NCBI RefSeq assembly: GCF_018853465.1
Contig: NZ_JABBOU010000097.1
Location: 1-7,115, forward strand
Reading direction: 5' to 3'
Length of the DNA stretch: 7,115 nt
Source: Acidithiobacillus montserratensis
GTDB lineage: Bacteria; Pseudomonadota; Gammaproteobacteria; Acidithiobacillales; Acidithiobacillaceae
The notes under the pieces were generated by a model. It was not told the DNA's origin, searched no databases, and saw only the letters and a list, made by a program, of their open reading frames with translations. Below are positions 5,047 to 7,115 of this stretch, in pieces. A program made the translations under genes and the position numbers. Every line of letters begins with the position of its first letter. Position 1 is the first letter of the stretch.

Positions 5047-5094
5047 AATGGCTTTTTTAGAAAATGAGCAGTTGGCAAAGAAGGAATATTAACC

Positions 5095-6063
5095 ATGAAA
5101 ATTCTTGTTACTGGAGGCTCAGGTTTACTCGGAAAGAGCCTGATTCCTCAGTTAATAAAATCTGGTCATCAGGTCTTTGCGCTGGTCCGTTCGGCGTCTG
5201 CTCTTGAAAAAGTTTGGGATCTGGGCGCACAGCCGATTCATGGCGATCTGGACGATGATACGCCACTGGTGTTGCCAAAGCTTGATGCCGTTGTTCACGC
5301 TGCGGCGATGTTTCGCTTCTCTGGGTCAATCCAGCCTTTTTTTCGCACCAATGTAGATGGCACTGCCAAAATATTGGCTGCCGCTGAATGTGCTGGTGCT
5401 GCACATTTTGTCCATATCAGTGCAGCAGGTGTCATTATGGATGAGTCCGGTTCGCCTATCCTCTGCGCGGATGAAAGTGCCCCCACTTATTCACGATATT
5501 TTTCTGCGTATCTGGTGAGCAAGGCGCAGGCCGAGCAACTTGTTCTGCACGCTAACAAACCTGTTTTTCGTACTATTATTTTACGTCCAACAGCTCTCTG
5601 GGGGCCCGGTGATCAATTCAGCTTGGATGCTGAAAATGTTTATCAGGTGTTTGACTGGCTTTGGACTTCCGGGCAATTGTCTGAAAGTGACATAGGACGC
5701 TTGCCTGGGTATAACATCGCTGCAGTTATTAACTTGGCACTACCAACTTCAGCCAATGCTCTGCCTGATGAATCTGAATTGATTACTCGGCGGGGCATTG
5801 CTTACGTCCATATCCCTGTCAGCTGGGAACGGCCTGAGCCCTATCAGTTGGAACAATTTTTTTGCACATTGAAAGCGTTTAAGGGGCGTAATATTTGGGT
5901 GCATTGTGCAAAGAACAAGCGGGTGTCTGTTTTTATATATCTTTACCGACGGTTATGCCTGGCTGAGAGTGAGGATGTCGCGCTTTATCCCATGTGCGCG
6001 ATCTGGATACCAAATCCAACCTGGCAGGCCTTTATTCACCTTTGCTTAAACATATATCACTAG
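5095..6063 (+). CDS. Chimeric protein: SDR epimerase N-half fused to tyrosine-phosphatase-like domain
   Basis: This single 322-residue frame contains two unrelated parts. Residues 1 to about 173 are the Rossmann half of an extended SDR/NAD-dependent epimerase: TGGSGLLG (6-13), HGDLDD (49-54), VVHAAA (66-71), NVDGT (86-90), active-site Tyr139 and Lys143, and RPTALWGPGD (164-173). The epimerase then stops before its substrate-binding C-terminal domain. From about 178 to 315 the sequence is a bacterial protein-tyrosine-phosphatase-like domain: VYQVFDWLWTSGQLSESDI, VINLALPTSANALPDE, VHIPVSWE, the P-loop-like VHCAKNKRVS (Cys271, Arg276), YLYRRL, and IWIPNPTWQAFI. The P-loop has four, not five, residues between Cys and Arg. 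AAGGA (5081-5085) precedes ATG by 9 nt; the gap from the DJ-1 gene is 48 bp. Both halves are readable without frameshift. Whether the product is active in either function is unknown. Confidence 0.8.
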   Translation: MKILVTGGSGLLGKSLIPQLIKSGHQVFALVRSASALEKVWDLGAQPIHGDLDDDTPLVLPKLDAVVHAAAMFRFSGSIQPFFRTNVDGTAKILAAAECAGAAHFVHISAAGVIMDESGSPILCADESAPTYSRYFSAYLVSKAQAEQLVLHANKPVFRTIILRPTALWGPGDQFSLDAENVYQVFDWLWTSGQLSESDIGRLPGYNIAAVINLALPTSANALPDESELITRRGIAYVHIPVSWERPEPYQLEQFFCTLKAFKGRNIWVHCAKNKRVSVFIYLYRRLCLAESEDVALYPMCAIWIPNPTWQAFIHLCLNIYH

Positions 6064-6103
6064 AAGCGCCTGCCATTGATCGCAACCGGGAGGAAAAGCA
6101 CCA

Positions 6104-7114
6104 TCAACCCAATTTATCATCTGCCACATGATAATGCGGATCTTCTGATAAATTCATTTCGACAATATCCCGGGCCTTGTCCAGCAGTTCCAGACAATCC
6201 GTGCAGAGGTGACGTAAATAGAGTTTTTTGCCTCTTTCCTTATAGCGTCCCGCCAAGCTATCGATGGCTTCGATGGCAGAATGATCAACAATACGCGCAT
6301 CCGCAAAATCAATGACGACCTGATCCGGATCTTCAGCAGGATCAAACAAGTTACGAAATTGTGCAACCGAAGCAAAAAACAGGGTGCCACTTAGTTGGTA
6401 AGTTTTGATGCCTTGGGCATCTACACTACTGCGCACGTCTATCTGTTTGGCATGCTCCCAGGCAAAAACCAACGCTGCCAGAATAACCCCCACCACCACC
6501 GCCAAGGTGATATTGACCATCACCGTCAACACGGCAACCAGAATTCCAATAAACACATCCGTGTGGGGAATCCTGCCGAAAAAGCGCAGACTGCTCCATT
6601 CAAAGGTTTTCTCCACTACTACAAACATGACCCCGACCAGAGCTGCAATAGGTACCTGTTGAATATAGTGTGAAGCCAAAACAATAAACGACAGTAAGAA
6701 AATAGCCGTGGTAATTCCAGACAGGCGTTTAATGGCGCCATTATTGACGTTGATAATGCTTTCACCCAACATCGCGCAACCGCCCATGGCCCCAAAAAAA
6801 CCACTGACCACGTTGGCAATACCCTGAGCCATGGATTCCCGGTTCGGCTGACCACGGGTATCGGTCATTTCATCAATAAGATTGAGTGTCAGCAAGGTTT
6901 CAACCAGACCGTTGGCCGCCATGATCAAAGCATAAGGAAAAATAATTTCCAGGGTATGCCAATTCCAGGGCACCTGCGGCACATGAAAACTCGGTAAACC
7001 GCCGGCTAATGAAGCGACATCACCGACAGTCACGGTGGGAATCTGAAACACTACTACGACTATGGTCGTCACTAACGCACCAGCCAGAGTGGCAGGAATA
7101 GCCTTGGTTACTCG
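6104..7114 (-). CDS. SulP-family anion transporter with STAS domain, N-terminus outside window
   Basis: About 336 residues of the C-terminal part are visible. The frame is open to the window edge (upstream residues RVTKAIPATLAGAL), so the GTG at 7072 is not the start. SulP/SLC26 proteins move sulfate, bicarbonate or other anions across the inner membrane. Diagnostic pieces are the LIDEMTDTRGQPNRESMAQG block with the following helix (GIANVVSGFFGAMGGCAM), GESIINVNNGAIKRLSGI, further membrane helices (about VFIGILVAVLTVMVNITLAV and VVVGVILAALVFAW), then a cytoplasmic STAS domain of about 90-100 residues. The STAS domain includes LSGTLFFASV, the VVIDFADARIVDHSAIEAI strand-helix with the conserved Asp/Ser region, and YLRHLCTDCLELL. 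Which anion is carried cannot be told from this. It is convergent with the SDR-phosphatase gene, 40 bp away, with no clear terminator between them. Confidence 0.92.
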   Translation of the reverse strand, partial: RVTKAIPATLAGALVTTIVVVVFQIPTVTVGDVASLAGGLPSFHVPQVPWNWHTLEIIFPYALIMAANGLVETLLTLNLIDEMTDTRGQPNRESMAQGIANVVSGFFGAMGGCAMLGESIINVNNGAIKRLSGITTAIFLLSFIVLASHYIQQVPIAALVGVMFVVVEKTFEWSSLRFFGRIPHTDVFIGILVAVLTVMVNITLAVVVGVILAALVFAWEHAKQIDVRSSVDAQGIKTYQLSGTLFFASVAQFRNLFDPAEDPDQVVIDFADARIVDHSAIEAIDSLAGRYKERGKKLYLRHLCTDCLELLDKARDIVEMNLSEDPHYHVADDKLG

Positions 7115-7115
7115 G

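Noticed and set aside
6395..6673. Two plus-strand frames opposite the SulP gene
   Set aside because: They are shadows of the transporter's membrane segments, rich in Thr, His and Asn from antisense reading, with no coding support.
1..7115. CRISPR array or insertion sequence
   Set aside because: No regularly spaced short repeats, no transposase and no terminal inverted repeats were seen; the only repeats are the antitoxin copies.

Overview
The window looks like chromosomal DNA of a proteobacterium. The PGM1-type phosphoglucomutase tail, the encoded-CCA tRNA-Pro, the HigB2/HigA2 module and the SulP transporter would all fit a gamma- or acidithiobacillia-like genome; this is a family-level impression and no species marker is present. 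The left third reads as more GC-rich than the middle (about 3400-6060), which contains AT-rich intergenic stretches.

Layout. (1) 2-862, plus strand: the 3' end of a phosphoglucomutase gene, a small YtxH-like membrane/coiled-coil protein 15 bp downstream, then a complete tRNA-Pro(TGG) with its own promoter overlapping the ytxH-like stop codon. (2) 869-2304, minus strand: a toxin-antitoxin graveyard directly abutting the tRNA. It holds one intact higB2-like toxin / higA2-like antitoxin pair (2098-1480), a HigA/VapI-type antitoxin coupled to it by a 1-base stop/start overlap but broken by a frameshift (1480-1203), a second higA2-like copy broken by a nonsense codon (1189-869), and a 36-bp shred of a third copy (2304-2269). 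(3) 2405-3383, minus: a GlxA-type regulator (DJ-1/PfpI domain plus AraC HTH). (4) 3384-3525: a divergent promoter region whose two predicted promoters overlap and share a perfect 13-bp palindrome. (5) 3526-6063, plus: a probable operon of a DUF3817-like membrane protein, a HemJ/CopD-like membrane protein (4-bp overlap), an isonitrile-hydratase-like DJ-1/PfpI protein, and a chimeric protein joining the NAD(P)-binding half of an SDR epimerase to a nearly whole tyrosine-phosphatase-like domain. (6) 6104-7115, minus: the C-terminal part of a SulP anion transporter with its STAS domain; the start lies outside the window.

How the genes may work together. The GlxA-type regulator is a DJ-1-fold sensor divergent from an operon encoding a DJ-1-fold enzyme. 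The simplest inference is a regulator/enzyme set responding to and modifying a small molecule, possibly a nitrile-, isonitrile- or aldehyde-like compound, with two membrane proteins and an unusual SDR-phosphatase fusion. The function of this set is not known to me. The toxin-antitoxin region next to the tRNA looks like the eroded edge of an integrated accessory segment, although no integrase or clear attachment repeat is visible.
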